Assembly: GCF_002269385.1 (NCBI RefSeq) | Contig: NZ_CP022957.1 | Coordinates: forward strand, 4,517,001-4,581,000 | Direction of reading: 5' to 3' | From: Maribacter cobaltidurans | GTDB lineage: Bacteria; Bacteroidota; Bacteroidia; Flavobacteriales; Flavobacteriaceae | DNA: 64,000 bases | Shown: piece after piece, positions 23,490-33,437 of the stretch | How the letters are laid out: each line of letters starts with the position of its first letter | Numbering within the stretch: position 1 is the first letter of the stretch | Notes under the pieces: generated by a model | Database searches by the model: none | What the model was told of the DNA's origin: nothing | What the model saw: only the letters and a program-made list of their open reading frames with translations | Translations under genes and position numbers: made by a program

Positions 23490-25667
23490 ATGAGAATATT
23501 TAAATGGACGCTCTTCTTTATATGCATTTCCGTTCTTGAAACGAGTGGCCAGCAGCAATTGGAAGATTATAAGCTTTGGTTAAAATATCAAACCATTACA
23601 AATACAGATTTAGCCATCAATTACAATGCTTTGGTCAAGCACGCCTATATATCACAAGGCAGTCCAACCTTACGGAACGCCAAAAAGGAAGTAGAGCTTG
23701 CCCTTTCTAAAATGCTAGGAGATGACATTACTTTCACCAATGAATGGGTTCCTGAAAATACCTTGGTCGTAGATGTTTATGATAACCTTTCAAAAGATTT
23801 AAAGTCATTGATTGCCGAGGAAATAAAAAATGTAACCCATGAAGGTTTTTTACTAAAATCAGTTAATTACAAAAACAAAAAAGTAACCATCATCAGTGCA
23901 AAGAAAGACATAGGGGTGCTTTATGGGGTGTTCAGGTTTTTAAACATGATGCAAACCCATAGTAATCTCAACAACTTAAATCTAGTGGACAACCCCAAAC
24001 TAGATATTAGAATGCTAAATCATTGGGATAATTTAGATCGTTCCGTTGAAAGGGGTTATGCCGGATTTTCCCTTTGGAACTGGCAAAAATTACCGGAATA
24101 CATTGATGAACGCTATATTGATTATGCAAGGGCAAATGCCTCGATTGGGATAAATGCCACGGCGCTGACAAATGTAAATGCGAATGCACTAATTCTTACC
24201 CCAATGTATTTGGAAAAAGTAAAGGCACTGGCCGATACTTTTAGAAGTTACGGTATTAAGGTATACTTAACCGCAAGATTTTCCGCTCCCATAGAAATTG
24301 GAAATCTGGATACCGCAGACCCTTTGAATGCGGATGTAAAGCTGTGGTGGAAGAATAAAACCAAGGAAATCTATGAAATTATACCGGACTTTGGCGGTTT
24401 TTTGGTTAAAGCCAACTCAGAAGGACAACCTGGACCACAAAACTATGGAAAAGACCACGTAGACGGTGCCAATATGATGGCAGAGGCACTCAAGCCTTAC
24501 GGAGGCAACGTAATCTGGCGTGCCTTTGTGTACTCTGAACATGATGAAACAGATCGTGCCAAGCAGGCCTATGATGAATTCCTTCCGTATGATGGTAACT
24601 TTATGGACAATGTTTTGGTACAGGTAAAAAATGGACCTATCGACTTTCAACCAAGGGAACCCTTCCATCCTATGTTTGGAGCAATGAAAAAAACACCTTT
24701 GATCATGGAGTTTCAGATAACCCAGGAATATCTTGGGTTTAGTACCCATTTGGTCTATTTACCAAAACTTTTTGAGGAGGTTCTGGATGCCGATACCTAC
24801 CAAAGAGGTGAAGGTTCTACCGTTGCCAAAGTCATTGATGGGAGCCTTTACGGTAATGAAATTACGGGCATGGCCGGCGTCAGTAATATTGGAAATGATA
24901 TCAACTGGACCGGACATCCCTTTGCTCAGGCCAATTGGTACGGTTTCGGTCGCTTGGCTTGGGACCCTTACCTAAGTTCCGAAGTGATTGCCGATGAATG
25001 GTTAAGGGCAACGTATTCCAATGACAACAAATTTGTGGAACCTGTAAAGAGCATGATGCTGACCTCCAGGGAGGCCGTTGTAAATTATATGAACCCATTA
25101 GGTCTTCACCATATCTTTGATACAGGCCATCACTATGGACCGGGACCTTGGGTAGATAATTTGGGAAGACCAGATTGGAACCCCGTTTACTATCACAAAG
25201 CTGATTCTTTGGGAGTTGGCTTTGACAGGACCCCCAGTGGAAGTAATGCTACAGAGCAATATGCACCAGAAATTGCTCAAAAATATAATGATGTAAAAAA
25301 AATTCCTGAAGAGTACCTATTATGGTTTCACCATCTTCCTTGGGACTATAAGTTAGATAATGGAGAAATTCTATGGGACGGGATTGCATTGAAATACCAG
25401 GAAGGAGTAGATCAAGTAAAGGATATGATCAATACATGGGATAATATGAAACCTTATCTTTCGGAAAGCGAATACAGGGAAGTGGCCATGCTATTGGAAA
25501 TACAACTGAAAGAAGCAAAATGGTGGAGAGATGCCTGTTTGCTTTACTTTCAAACCTTTTCCAATAGACCTTTACCCGAAGGTGTTGAAAAGCCAACAAA
25601 ATCTTTGGAGTATTTTAAATCTCTTAAATTTCCATTTGCGCCGGGTATACGCCCCAGATGGGATTAG
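23490..25667 (+). CDS. aguA: GH67 alpha-glucuronidase
   Basis: 725 residues, full length for GH67, with a signal peptide (MRIFKWTLFFICISVLETSG). The N-terminal alpha/beta domain (about 25-150) is followed by a (beta/alpha)8 barrel with MLNHWDNLDRSVERGYAG, VKANSEGQPGPQNYG, VQVKNGPIDFQPREPFHP and LIMEFQITQEYLG, which carry the conserved acidic residues of the family. It releases (4-O-methyl)glucuronic acid from the non-reducing end of xylo-oligosaccharides; a periplasmic location is inferred. It is separated from the main xylan locus by the carbamoyltransferase cassette, and its own upstream gap shows no ACAATCGGTTGC-type site. Confidence 0.95.
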   Translation: MRIFKWTLFFICISVLETSGQQQLEDYKLWLKYQTITNTDLAINYNALVKHAYISQGSPTLRNAKKEVELALSKMLGDDITFTNEWVPENTLVVDVYDNLSKDLKSLIAEEIKNVTHEGFLLKSVNYKNKKVTIISAKKDIGVLYGVFRFLNMMQTHSNLNNLNLVDNPKLDIRMLNHWDNLDRSVERGYAGFSLWNWQKLPEYIDERYIDYARANASIGINATALTNVNANALILTPMYLEKVKALADTFRSYGIKVYLTARFSAPIEIGNLDTADPLNADVKLWWKNKTKEIYEIIPDFGGFLVKANSEGQPGPQNYGKDHVDGANMMAEALKPYGGNVIWRAFVYSEHDETDRAKQAYDEFLPYDGNFMDNVLVQVKNGPIDFQPREPFHPMFGAMKKTPLIMEFQITQEYLGFSTHLVYLPKLFEEVLDADTYQRGEGSTVAKVIDGSLYGNEITGMAGVSNIGNDINWTGHPFAQANWYGFGRLAWDPYLSSEVIADEWLRATYSNDNKFVEPVKSMMLTSREAVVNYMNPLGLHHIFDTGHHYGPGPWVDNLGRPDWNPVYYHKADSLGVGFDRTPSGSNATEQYAPEIAQKYNDVKKIPEEYLLWFHHLPWDYKLDNGEILWDGIALKYQEGVDQVKDMINTWDNMKPYLSESEYREVAMLLEIQLKEAKWWRDACLLYFQTFSNRPLPEGVEKPTKSLEYFKSLKFPFAPGIRPRWD

Positions 25668-25723
25668 ATTTTATGGAAGGGTCGACCCTGAGTTTACATA
25701 ACATCAATCTATAATTTTAAAGA

Positions 25724-27523
25724 ATGAAAATCCTTGGTATTTCTGCATATTATCATGATTCCGCTGCTGCTATCATAGACAATGGCAAGGTCTTGTTCGC
25801 AGCACAGGAGGAAAGATTTACCAGGATTAAAAATGATGCATCTTTTCCAGATAATGCCATTCAATTTTGCCTGCTTGAGTCTGGGTTAACGCTCAATGAT
25901 GTCGATGCCATAGCCTTTTACGATAAACCTTTCTTAAAGTTTGAAAGGCTCTTGGAAACATACTACGCTTTTGCCCCTAAAGGTTTTAAATCCTTTTCCA
26001 AAGCGATGCCCTTATGGTTGAAGGAAAAGCTTTTTATAAAACAGTTTATTCGGAAAAAATTGAAAGAATTGGGTGCATCCCATCCTAAAAGCACTCAAAT
26101 TTATTTTCCAGAACATCATCTATCCCACATTGCCAGTGCATTTTACACCTCTCCCTTTAAGAAATGTGCTTTTCTAACGGTTGACGGTGTGGGGGAATGG
26201 GCTACAACGTCCTATGGAATCGCCGATGGTGAAAATGGAATAAGGGTTCTTGGCGAACTTCATTTTCCCCATTCTTTAGGACTTTTATACTCTTCCTTTA
26301 CTTATTTTTTGGGTTTTGCAGTAAACTCAGGAGAGTATAAACTAATGGGATTGGCCTCCTATGGAAATTCTAAATCCAACGAAGTATCCGTTTATATGGA
26401 TATCATAAAAAAAAGGCTTGTTGATATAAAATCGGACGGATCCATAGAACTCAACATGGAGTTTTTTGAATACCCTTACGGGTTGCGAATGGTAAATCCC
26501 AAAAAGTGGGAAGGCTTATTTGGATTTAAAAGAAGACAAGCTTCGGAAAAACTTGAACAACGTCATGCCGATTTAGCCTATGCCGCCCAAAAAGTGCTAG
26601 AAGATATTCTATTAAAGTTGATTGGTTTTATTCAGAAGGAAACGGACCAAAAGTTCCTCTGTCTGGCAGGTGGAGTTGCACTCAATTGCGTGGCTAATTC
26701 GGCATTACATAATCAAAACGTGTTTCAGGATATTTATGTTCAACCGGCCGCGGGTGATGCCGGGGGGAGTTTAGGAGCGGCTTTGGCGGTGTGTCATTTA
26801 AAGGAAAAAATGGAATTTTCGGGGTTAGAAAAACCTTTTAATGTATATCTAGGCCCAAAGTTTTCCAATTTGGATGTCGAAAGGGTATTGCGCAAAAACA
26901 ATTGTAATAGTCAATTTTTTGAAAATATAAATGAATTAAATCAAGTTGTTGCCCAATACTTGGCGGATAACAAAGTGGTTGGGTGGTTTCAAGGCAGAAC
27001 CGAATTCGGCCCAAGAGCATTGGGTAACAGAAGTATTTTGGCAAATGCTTCAGACCCGGAAATGCAACATATTTTAAATGAAAAAATAAAGTTTAGGGAA
27101 GGCTTTAGGCCATTTGCACCGGCTGTTTGTGAAGAAGATTACGCTAACTACTTTGAGGGCGGAAAAGAATCGCCTTATATGCTATTTATCAGCAAAGTAA
27201 AACAAAGACATCGAAAAAAATTGCCACATAACTTTGAAACCTTAAATCTGGAGCAAAAACGGGAGATTGCAAAATCTGACCTGCCTGCCATTACCCATAT
27301 CGACTATTCCGCTAGAGTCCAAACAGTCAATAATGAAATGAATCCGCGCTTTTGGAATCTGATTCAAGCCTGTAAACAAATAACGGGTGTTGGTGTAATC
27401 ATTAACACCAGTTTCAATCTTAAGGATGAGCCTATCGTTAATAGTCCGGATGATGCCTATATTTGTTTTATGAAATCGGGAATGGACGTACTGGTCCTTG
27501 AAAATTATGTAATTGTAAAGTGA
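25724..27523 (+). CDS. Carbamoyltransferase (NodU/CmcH family)
   Basis: 599 residues. The N-terminal Kae1-like ATPase part starts MKILGISAYYHDSAAAIIDN and has AAQEERFTRIKND and HHLSHIASAFYTSPF, the metal-binding His region. The C-terminal part has GWFQGRTEFGPRALGNRSIL, the signature of the O-carbamoyltransferase domain. The reaction is carbamoyl phosphate plus ATP giving carbamoyl-adenylate, then transfer to a hydroxyl of an acceptor. The acceptor here is unknown, probably a glycan or lipid. The stop overlaps the start of the DUF5989 gene (TGATG), and SxtJ follows, a conserved cassette. No signal peptide, so cytosolic. Confidence 0.92.
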   Translation: MKILGISAYYHDSAAAIIDNGKVLFAAQEERFTRIKNDASFPDNAIQFCLLESGLTLNDVDAIAFYDKPFLKFERLLETYYAFAPKGFKSFSKAMPLWLKEKLFIKQFIRKKLKELGASHPKSTQIYFPEHHLSHIASAFYTSPFKKCAFLTVDGVGEWATTSYGIADGENGIRVLGELHFPHSLGLLYSSFTYFLGFAVNSGEYKLMGLASYGNSKSNEVSVYMDIIKKRLVDIKSDGSIELNMEFFEYPYGLRMVNPKKWEGLFGFKRRQASEKLEQRHADLAYAAQKVLEDILLKLIGFIQKETDQKFLCLAGGVALNCVANSALHNQNVFQDIYVQPAAGDAGGSLGAALAVCHLKEKMEFSGLEKPFNVYLGPKFSNLDVERVLRKNNCNSQFFENINELNQVVAQYLADNKVVGWFQGRTEFGPRALGNRSILANASDPEMQHILNEKIKFREGFRPFAPAVCEEDYANYFEGGKESPYMLFISKVKQRHRKKLPHNFETLNLEQKREIAKSDLPAITHIDYSARVQTVNNEMNPRFWNLIQACKQITGVGVIINTSFNLKDEPIVNSPDDAYICFMKSGMDVLVLENYVIVK

Positions 27524-27672
27524 TGGATTTTATCGGGGATTTTTTTCTTTTTTTAAAAGAGCGAAAAAAATGGTGGCTCATACCGTTAATAATCATATTC
27601 TTAATATTTGGAATATTAATTTTCCTTACCAGTAGCTCAGCTTTGGCCCCTTTTATATATACCTTATTTTAA
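27523..27672 (+). CDS. DUF5989 small membrane protein
   Basis: 49 residues, read by hand. It begins MDFIGDFFLFLKERKKWWL, continues with one hydrophobic helix (IPLIIIFLIFGILIFL) and ends SALAPFIYTLF, the typical ending of the DUF5989 family. The ATG overlaps the stop of the carbamoyltransferase, so translation is coupled. The gene is too short for most ORF callers. Members of this family are found directly after NodU-type carbamoyltransferases and before SxtJ in many bacteria; their function is unknown. Confidence 0.88.
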   Translation: MDFIGDFFLFLKERKKWWLIPLIIIFLIFGILIFLTSSSALAPFIYTLF

Positions 27673-27673
27673 A

Positions 27674-28033
27674 ATGACCAAGGAAAAAGGACTTGAGACC
27701 GTACTCGTATTAGCCTTAGTATCTCTTTTGGTATATGTCAAATTTGATTTAGATTGGCTACTTTACGTTGTTTTTATACTGCTCGCCATAGGCATTTTAT
27801 CCAAAAAACTAACCTTGCTTATCGGTAAAGCATGGTTTACATTTTCGCAATATTTCGGTATGGTGATGAACTACCTGATTATGGCGCTGATTTTTTATAT
27901 CGTCCTAACTCCCTTATCTTTTTTCCAAAAGTTATTGGGTAAAAATCAAATTCTTAAAAAAGGAACATCGGAATCTTACTTTCATCATCGCAATCATACC
28001 TTTTCCTTAAAGGATATTCAGAAACCCTGGTGA
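27674..28033 (+). CDS. SxtJ-family membrane protein
   Basis: 119 residues with three predicted TM segments (about 10-40 as two short helices, and 60-85), containing GKAWFTFSQYFGMVMNYLIM, the central pattern of the SxtJ family. The ATG lies one base after the DUF5989 stop. SxtJ was first named in saxitoxin gene clusters but is widespread beside carbamoyltransferases in organisms that make no toxin, so no toxin role is implied. It probably forms a membrane complex with the two upstream products. The next gene (SGNH) is convergent, four bases away. Confidence 0.87.
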   Translation: MTKEKGLETVLVLALVSLLVYVKFDLDWLLYVVFILLAIGILSKKLTLLIGKAWFTFSQYFGMVMNYLIMALIFYIVLTPLSFFQKLLGKNQILKKGTSESYFHHRNHTFSLKDIQKPW

Positions 28034-28037
28034 GATA

Positions 28038-29828
28038 TCAATCCAGAGATGTCGTTATTTCCTTTTTAATTTCGGATAAACTTCGCACATTTAAGCCCTT
28101 ATTTCGTGCGACGGATAAAACCTTCTCGGCCCGTTGACCCATTTGAAGTTGAATGTATGCTTTAGCCAATCCTTCAGCGCTTTTAACACTGCTATCCAAG
28201 TAATTGGATTTTGAAAAATAGTATGCCGCATTTTTGAATTCCTCCAGTGCCAGAGATATTTCGCCTGCCATTTGATATACCCTACCTTGTTCCGGATATT
28301 CAAAAATCAAGGATTCCGCCACATGCAAGGCTTTTCTAAACTTACCATCTGCCTTATACGTATTATAGGCCAAGGCCATAGCGTTATCCCATGTGGCCTT
28401 CTTTTGATGAATGTCCTGCGCCAAAAGTTCATCAAAGGAGGTCGATTCATTGAAGCTGGAAGTTGGTCGCATACCGGACATTTCCAGATCATATGGCCAA
28501 GATCGCTTTAACTCTTCCACAACTAACTGTCCTTGAAGAGAATCTATTCTGGTTACCGGAATATCATTGAAAGCTTCATCATACCCAATGTTATTTTCCC
28601 AATCTTCCAACAAGTCCAACTGCTTTATCTGATTGTAAAATGCATCCGCCATTAAAAATTGGCCCTTAATATTCGGGTGTACATGTTCCGTCATCAATTC
28701 GTCACCAATTATAGATTGTGGTGAATATGATCTAAAGACCGCCTCCATATCTACTAGAGCGACATGATACTTTTGGGACAAATCCGTTATTATCGTATTT
28801 ATTTCTTCAGGAGCCCTGAACCTAAGAAAATCTAGTTCCTTGGCCATGCTTAAATATTTATTGGCAGAATCCTGGTTTTTCTCTAGATAATGTTTTCCCA
28901 ACAAGAAAGCTGCCTTTGCATTATTCCGAGCCAATTTTTTGGACGTAATGGATTCTTGTTCTATGCCATTTAAAAAATTCAAAGTATCCGGTATACTATC
29001 ACTTATAAAGGGTTCTATATCCTTTTCATTGCTTACCACGGTGGATAAAATCACTGGTATGTCATGGTCTGCATATTTGGACAACACTTTCCCCAAATTA
29101 GCTTCAAATTGTTCCAGTCCTTCCTCGTACTTGGCAGAGCGATAAGGAATTCGTTGATCCTTGGCCAAAACTTCCATGAGTGTTGTATTTCTTTCGGAAG
29201 GTTTTTGCGCGTTGGATGAAACCAACTTTTGGATTCCATTTTCAAAAAGCTGAAATACCCGCAATTCCTTCAAACTTAAGTAAAGCCTAATAAAACTTGG
29301 GTGGGAACCATAGGTAATAGAAGAGCCGGCTCCAAGGGCTCCGTAATATTCATTATGTCCTGCATAGATTATGACAACATCTGGCTGTTGAGCGATAATA
29401 TCATCGGTTAAATCCCAAAGGGTATAGGAGTTAACAGCGGTGATTCCGGTATTGACCACCTCAATATTTTTTTCAGGAAATGTAAGCGATAGTCTATGCT
29501 TCAACATTCTAGGAAAGGAGCCACCCTTATAAAAAGGATACCCAACGACAGTTGAGGCTCCCTGAACAAAAACCCGAAAGGTACTATCTGTCTTGGTTCT
29601 AAGAAATAAATCGGATTGGTTATCCGCACGAAGTCCGTTCTCCTTAAAATACTTCCCAGCAATGCGCTTGTTCATTACGAGATAATCCGGCTTATCGGCC
29701 ACTCGGACTACATTGAACAAATTATAGTTGGAACCGTAGTCTGCCAACCTAAGCACAATTTCTACAATAAACAAAAAAATAATCGGAAGTAAAATGCTTA
29801 TTATTTTAAACAGTGTATTTTTCTTCAT
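28038..29828 (-). CDS. SGNH/GDSL hydrolase with C-terminal TPR-like repeats
   Basis: 596 residues. One N-terminal TM anchor (LFKIISILLPIIFLFIVEIV) is followed by an SGNH esterase domain (about 75-400): FVQGASTVVGYPFYKG (nucleophile Ser block), VNTGITAVNSYTLWDL, IIYAGHNEYYGALGAG and MTEHVHPNIKGQF with the catalytic His. Residues about 450-590 form helical TPR-like repeats (LIFEYPEQGRVYQMAGEISL). It probably deacylates a glycan or lipid at the periplasmic face. It converges on the carbamoyltransferase-DUF5989-SxtJ genes; such SGNH proteins commonly accompany that cassette, so all four likely modify the same polymer (inference). Confidence 0.85.
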   Translation of the reverse strand: MKKNTLFKIISILLPIIFLFIVEIVLRLADYGSNYNLFNVVRVADKPDYLVMNKRIAGKYFKENGLRADNQSDLFLRTKTDSTFRVFVQGASTVVGYPFYKGGSFPRMLKHRLSLTFPEKNIEVVNTGITAVNSYTLWDLTDDIIAQQPDVVIIYAGHNEYYGALGAGSSITYGSHPSFIRLYLSLKELRVFQLFENGIQKLVSSNAQKPSERNTTLMEVLAKDQRIPYRSAKYEEGLEQFEANLGKVLSKYADHDIPVILSTVVSNEKDIEPFISDSIPDTLNFLNGIEQESITSKKLARNNAKAAFLLGKHYLEKNQDSANKYLSMAKELDFLRFRAPEEINTIITDLSQKYHVALVDMEAVFRSYSPQSIIGDELMTEHVHPNIKGQFLMADAFYNQIKQLDLLEDWENNIGYDEAFNDIPVTRIDSLQGQLVVEELKRSWPYDLEMSGMRPTSSFNESTSFDELLAQDIHQKKATWDNAMALAYNTYKADGKFRKALHVAESLIFEYPEQGRVYQMAGEISLALEEFKNAAYYFSKSNYLDSSVKSAEGLAKAYIQLQMGQRAEKVLSVARNKGLNVRSLSEIKKEITTSLD

Positions 29829-29956
29829 ACCATTTTATTGTATATGGGGTTTATCTCCTTCCTTTAACAAGTGCTCAAAATACAAAATCCGTACGCTTCT
29901 ATTCATTATTGGTACCTACTGTACGTGGATAAATTACCGAGGAATATGTATGTATG

Positions 29957-32900
29957 TTACCTAAACTTGAATATCGTGAGGGGCCTATTATTGTTTGCGA
30001 TAAATACATACGGTTCTTCCTGTAGCATAACCAAATCCATTTTTTTGGCATTTAGTCCGTTGTAGAAGCTGATATCCTTATAGGGTGCTAAGCCTCCCTT
30101 GGAATCGCCCAAGAGTATGTACCCAATGTTAGAATCGTATTTGACAGTCTCCACCTCGGATTCATGGATAGCCCCAACCCCGATGACATCTAAATGACCA
30201 TCGTTATTCACGTCCGTAAAAGCGAAGGACATGGTTGGGCCTAATTGCGCACTTACAGGCAAATGATGTACGGAAAACGCTCCGTTGCCTTGATTTTCAA
30301 GATAAACCGACTCAAATTCGGTCACCTGCTTATGAAAGGAATTCTCAATCTCCTCTTCCCCGTAAATGTCCGTAAGGGTTGAATTGGCGAATTCCTCGTA
30401 GCTTTTTATTTTTTGACTAACAAAAGGGTTCTGGGTGGTGGAACATTCCTTTCCACGAACCGGTACCAACTTTCCGTTGTAAATTTTACTTAAAATCATA
30501 TCGTAATGCCCGTCACTGTCAAAATTGTTCCCATAAACATGTAAAGGCTTTTCCATTGAGGGATGGAATTTATTGTTGGCACCCAAATTCCCAACGAAGT
30601 AATCCATATCACCGTCGTTATCAAAATCAATTTCAGAAACAGTGTTCCACCAACCTTGGGTATCTGCTAAACTACTTAGTTCCTGTTTTTGAAAGACTCC
30701 ATTTTCAGTTTTGAAAATAGTTATGGGCATCCACTCCCCCACTACAATCAAATCTTTTTGTCCATCGCCATCATAATCCGATACTATCATGTCATTTACA
30801 AGGCCTATTTCCCTAAAATCGGGCGCAATGTTTTCCGTTTCATCGGTGAAGCACCCATTAGAATTATTCAGGACGTAAGATGTGGGCGATAGCGGATATT
30901 TACCGGGAATTACCCTTCCGCCAACAATCAAATCTTCATCTCCATCCTTATCATAATCATACGAAACTACAGCTTTTGTACTTGTAAGCATTTTAGGCAA
31001 ACCATTGGATTTTGTAAACTGGGCATTCCCACCGTTTATATACAATCTATCCTGTAGAAGAATACTGTTTTCATTTAACTCGTACCCTCCACTGGTCACA
31101 TATAAATCCATATCGCCATCACCGTCCGCATCAAAGAAATGGGCTCCATTATCTTCATAATCTTTGTCCTCAACAAATACGTTCTGTTCACTTTCTACAA
31201 ACTTACCTTTATTGTTCTGAACATATAAATGTGCTGGTTGACCTGGTCCGCCACCCAAAAACATATCGGAAAGGCCATCATTGTTAACATCCCCGGTAGC
31301 GAATGCCGGACCCTGTTGTGATTGCTTTTGGGGAAGAAGGACTTGTTTAGAAAAGTCATTAAAATTATTCTCATCGTGCTTGTAGGATATCCCTAAGGAT
31401 TCGGGATTAATTTGAGTAAAGTTTGCCGGCCTTTCGTAGGCAGTCTCACTTTCAGGTTTAGCATCTTTTTTATCCAAGTTTAATGTTTGGTTTACAGCAA
31501 CGTCTTCCAAAGTTGAAATGGCTCCGTCTGCCCAAACGACTTCTACGCGATTGATTCTCTCCTGATTACCCAAACCAAAATTCATTATTGGTGAAACCGA
31601 AGATTGATATCCACGGGACAAAAAGAGTTCCTGAAGTTGCTCCGTACTATCTGTATATACCTTTACCTTGGAGCCAATGGCATTAATGTTTTTTGAGTCA
31701 CCCACTAAATTGATATTCAAAAAATTACTGGTGCTGTTATTCTCATAAATACTGGCTTCATCTTCGAGATTGTTTATCACCAAATCCAAATCCCCATCAT
31801 TATCCAGATCACCGTAAGCCGCTCCATTGGAGTTAACCGCCTGATCCAACCCCCAATCTTCAATCACTTTTGCAAAGGATAGATCTTTCTTATTCTTAAA
31901 AATATAGTTCTGGAGTTTATCCGAAGGCATTTCACTTAAAATTTGATCTATTGGCATTCTCTCCAGCGAATCTTGGTGGGCATCTAAAAAATTACCAAAA
32001 TCTTGATTTGCTATTTCCCGTTTAATCCCATTGGTAATAAAAACATCCTTGAAACCATCCCCGTCATAATCGGCAATCAATGGGGCCCAACTCCAATCTG
32101 TTTTGGATATACCAGAAACCTGGGCAATATCACTAAAGTATCCATTGCCATTATTCAAATTCAAAACATTGGACATGTAGGGGTAGTGAAAGCCAGCCTC
32201 TACGATCCACCAAAACCCTTCGGTGTTCATACTGGCCATATTCTGCTTGCCTCGCCTATGGTCCTCCGCGGACATGTCCAACACAAGAAGGTCCGGTAGA
32301 AAATCATTGTTGATATCCGCAAAATCAGACCCCATACTACTATAGGAAATATGCTTTAACCTTGTATTTATCTCATTTGAAAATGTACCGTTCTTATTGT
32401 TAATATAGAGTTTATCGGGTGTTATGAAATCGTTGGCCACAAAAACATCTAACCAGCCATCATTATTAAAATCACCAATAGATGCGCTAAGACTAAATTC
32501 CTTATTTACGATTCCACTCTCACGGGTTACATCGGTGAATTTTTCACCATCATTACGATACAGATGATCAGAAGTCTGGGGATAATATGCTTTGTCCTCA
32601 ACAATCTCCTTAAGGTTAACCGAGTTCAAAAAATCTATCCTATGGTTTATTAGATACATGTCCAAATCCCCATCTTTATCGTAATCGAAGAAATAGGCCT
32701 GTGTAGAAAAACCATCATCGTCCAGCCCCCATTTTAGTGCTTCCTCTTTAAAAGTGCCGTTCTTTTGGTTTACAAACAATTTATTTTTTCTGAGCTCATT
32801 ATTTTCGATGGATGCCGATTTACAAACGTAGATATCCATCCACCCATCATTGTTAATATCAATCATGGAAATTCCGGTTGTCCAACCCTCCTGATCATTT

Positions 32901-33253
32901 ACCTCTGCAACATTTGTTACGTCCTCAAATTTAAATCCACCCTTATTGACATATAATTTGTTAGATTGTTGATTTGAAGAAAAATAGATATCCTGCAGAC
33001 CATCATTGTTGACATCTCCTATTGCCACTCCGCCCCCATTATACATATCATAATAGTTTAGAATGTTGAATTCCGAGGTTTCTTCTACTGTATTTTTAAA
33101 ATGAACATTAGTCTCTTCATTGGGTAGTAGGGAAAAGAGGGTTTTTGCCGTTGTTCTTTTTTTGGTTACCTCATTTTGAGTGCACGAACCGAGAACTGTT
33201 AAAAACAATCCAAAAATTATAATTTTTGACAAGTGTAAAGTGATACTATTCAA
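29957..33253 (-). CDS. FG-GAP/VCBS repeat lipoprotein with ASPIC/UnbV domain
   Basis: 1098 residues. A lipoprotein signal ends FLTVLGSCTQNE. Many FG-GAP/VCBS repeats carry Ca-binding loops such as GDVNNDGLQDIYF, DYDKDGDLDMYL and DYDGDGFKDVFI, giving beta-propellers. Between them is an ASPIC/UnbV (CRTAC1-like) domain with GYQSSVSPIMNFGLGNQ and VEVVWADGAIS (about 535-590). It is probably a cell-surface binding protein. The start is TTG at 33251-33253; the frame has no suitable ATG. It is divergent from the LacI gene and shares with it a site of the proposed operon-wide operator (33275-33286). Homologues are often part of polysaccharide loci, with unknown ligand. Confidence 0.88.
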   Translation of the reverse strand: MNSITLHLSKIIIFGLFLTVLGSCTQNEVTKKRTTAKTLFSLLPNEETNVHFKNTVEETSEFNILNYYDMYNGGGVAIGDVNNDGLQDIYFSSNQQSNKLYVNKGGFKFEDVTNVAEVNDQEGWTTGISMIDINNDGWMDIYVCKSASIENNELRKNKLFVNQKNGTFKEEALKWGLDDDGFSTQAYFFDYDKDGDLDMYLINHRIDFLNSVNLKEIVEDKAYYPQTSDHLYRNDGEKFTDVTRESGIVNKEFSLSASIGDFNNDGWLDVFVANDFITPDKLYINNKNGTFSNEINTRLKHISYSSMGSDFADINNDFLPDLLVLDMSAEDHRRGKQNMASMNTEGFWWIVEAGFHYPYMSNVLNLNNGNGYFSDIAQVSGISKTDWSWAPLIADYDGDGFKDVFITNGIKREIANQDFGNFLDAHQDSLERMPIDQILSEMPSDKLQNYIFKNKKDLSFAKVIEDWGLDQAVNSNGAAYGDLDNDGDLDLVINNLEDEASIYENNSTSNFLNINLVGDSKNINAIGSKVKVYTDSTEQLQELFLSRGYQSSVSPIMNFGLGNQERINRVEVVWADGAISTLEDVAVNQTLNLDKKDAKPESETAYERPANFTQINPESLGISYKHDENNFNDFSKQVLLPQKQSQQGPAFATGDVNNDGLSDMFLGGGPGQPAHLYVQNNKGKFVESEQNVFVEDKDYEDNGAHFFDADGDGDMDLYVTSGGYELNENSILLQDRLYINGGNAQFTKSNGLPKMLTSTKAVVSYDYDKDGDEDLIVGGRVIPGKYPLSPTSYVLNNSNGCFTDETENIAPDFREIGLVNDMIVSDYDGDGQKDLIVVGEWMPITIFKTENGVFQKQELSSLADTQGWWNTVSEIDFDNDGDMDYFVGNLGANNKFHPSMEKPLHVYGNNFDSDGHYDMILSKIYNGKLVPVRGKECSTTQNPFVSQKIKSYEEFANSTLTDIYGEEEIENSFHKQVTEFESVYLENQGNGAFSVHHLPVSAQLGPTMSFAFTDVNNDGHLDVIGVGAIHESEVETVKYDSNIGYILLGDSKGGLAPYKDISFYNGLNAKKMDLVMLQEEPYVFIANNNRPLTIFKFR

Positions 33254-33274
33254 AGCAAAGATTTTGATTAAAAT

Positions 33275-33286
33275 GCAACCGTTTGT
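33275..33286 (-). promoter_or_regulatory. Candidate operator site A
   Basis: On the minus strand ACAAACGGTTGC followed by ATTTT, close to the other three sites (ACAATCGGTTGC/T). It lies in the divergent gap between the LacI regulator and the FG-GAP lipoprotein. On the plus strand TTTG at 33282-33285 is 23 bases before TAAAATAT (33305), a possible LacI-gene promoter, which would give autoregulation. Confidence 0.5.
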
Positions 33287-33437
33287 CTCAAATGTAAAAA
33301 AAGATAAAATATTTAAGGCAAGAATTTCGTTTTTAAAAAGTTACTAAAGTTTTCGTAGTATATAAATGTATTGTTGAACGGTACTATTTGCTGCCAAACC
33401 AAAACACTTATATTTGAACTTTACCAATCAACTTCAA

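Noticed and set aside
27674..28033. SxtJ as evidence for saxitoxin-type biosynthesis
   Set aside because: The family is widespread beside carbamoyltransferases in organisms that make no toxin, and no other toxin-pathway gene is present.
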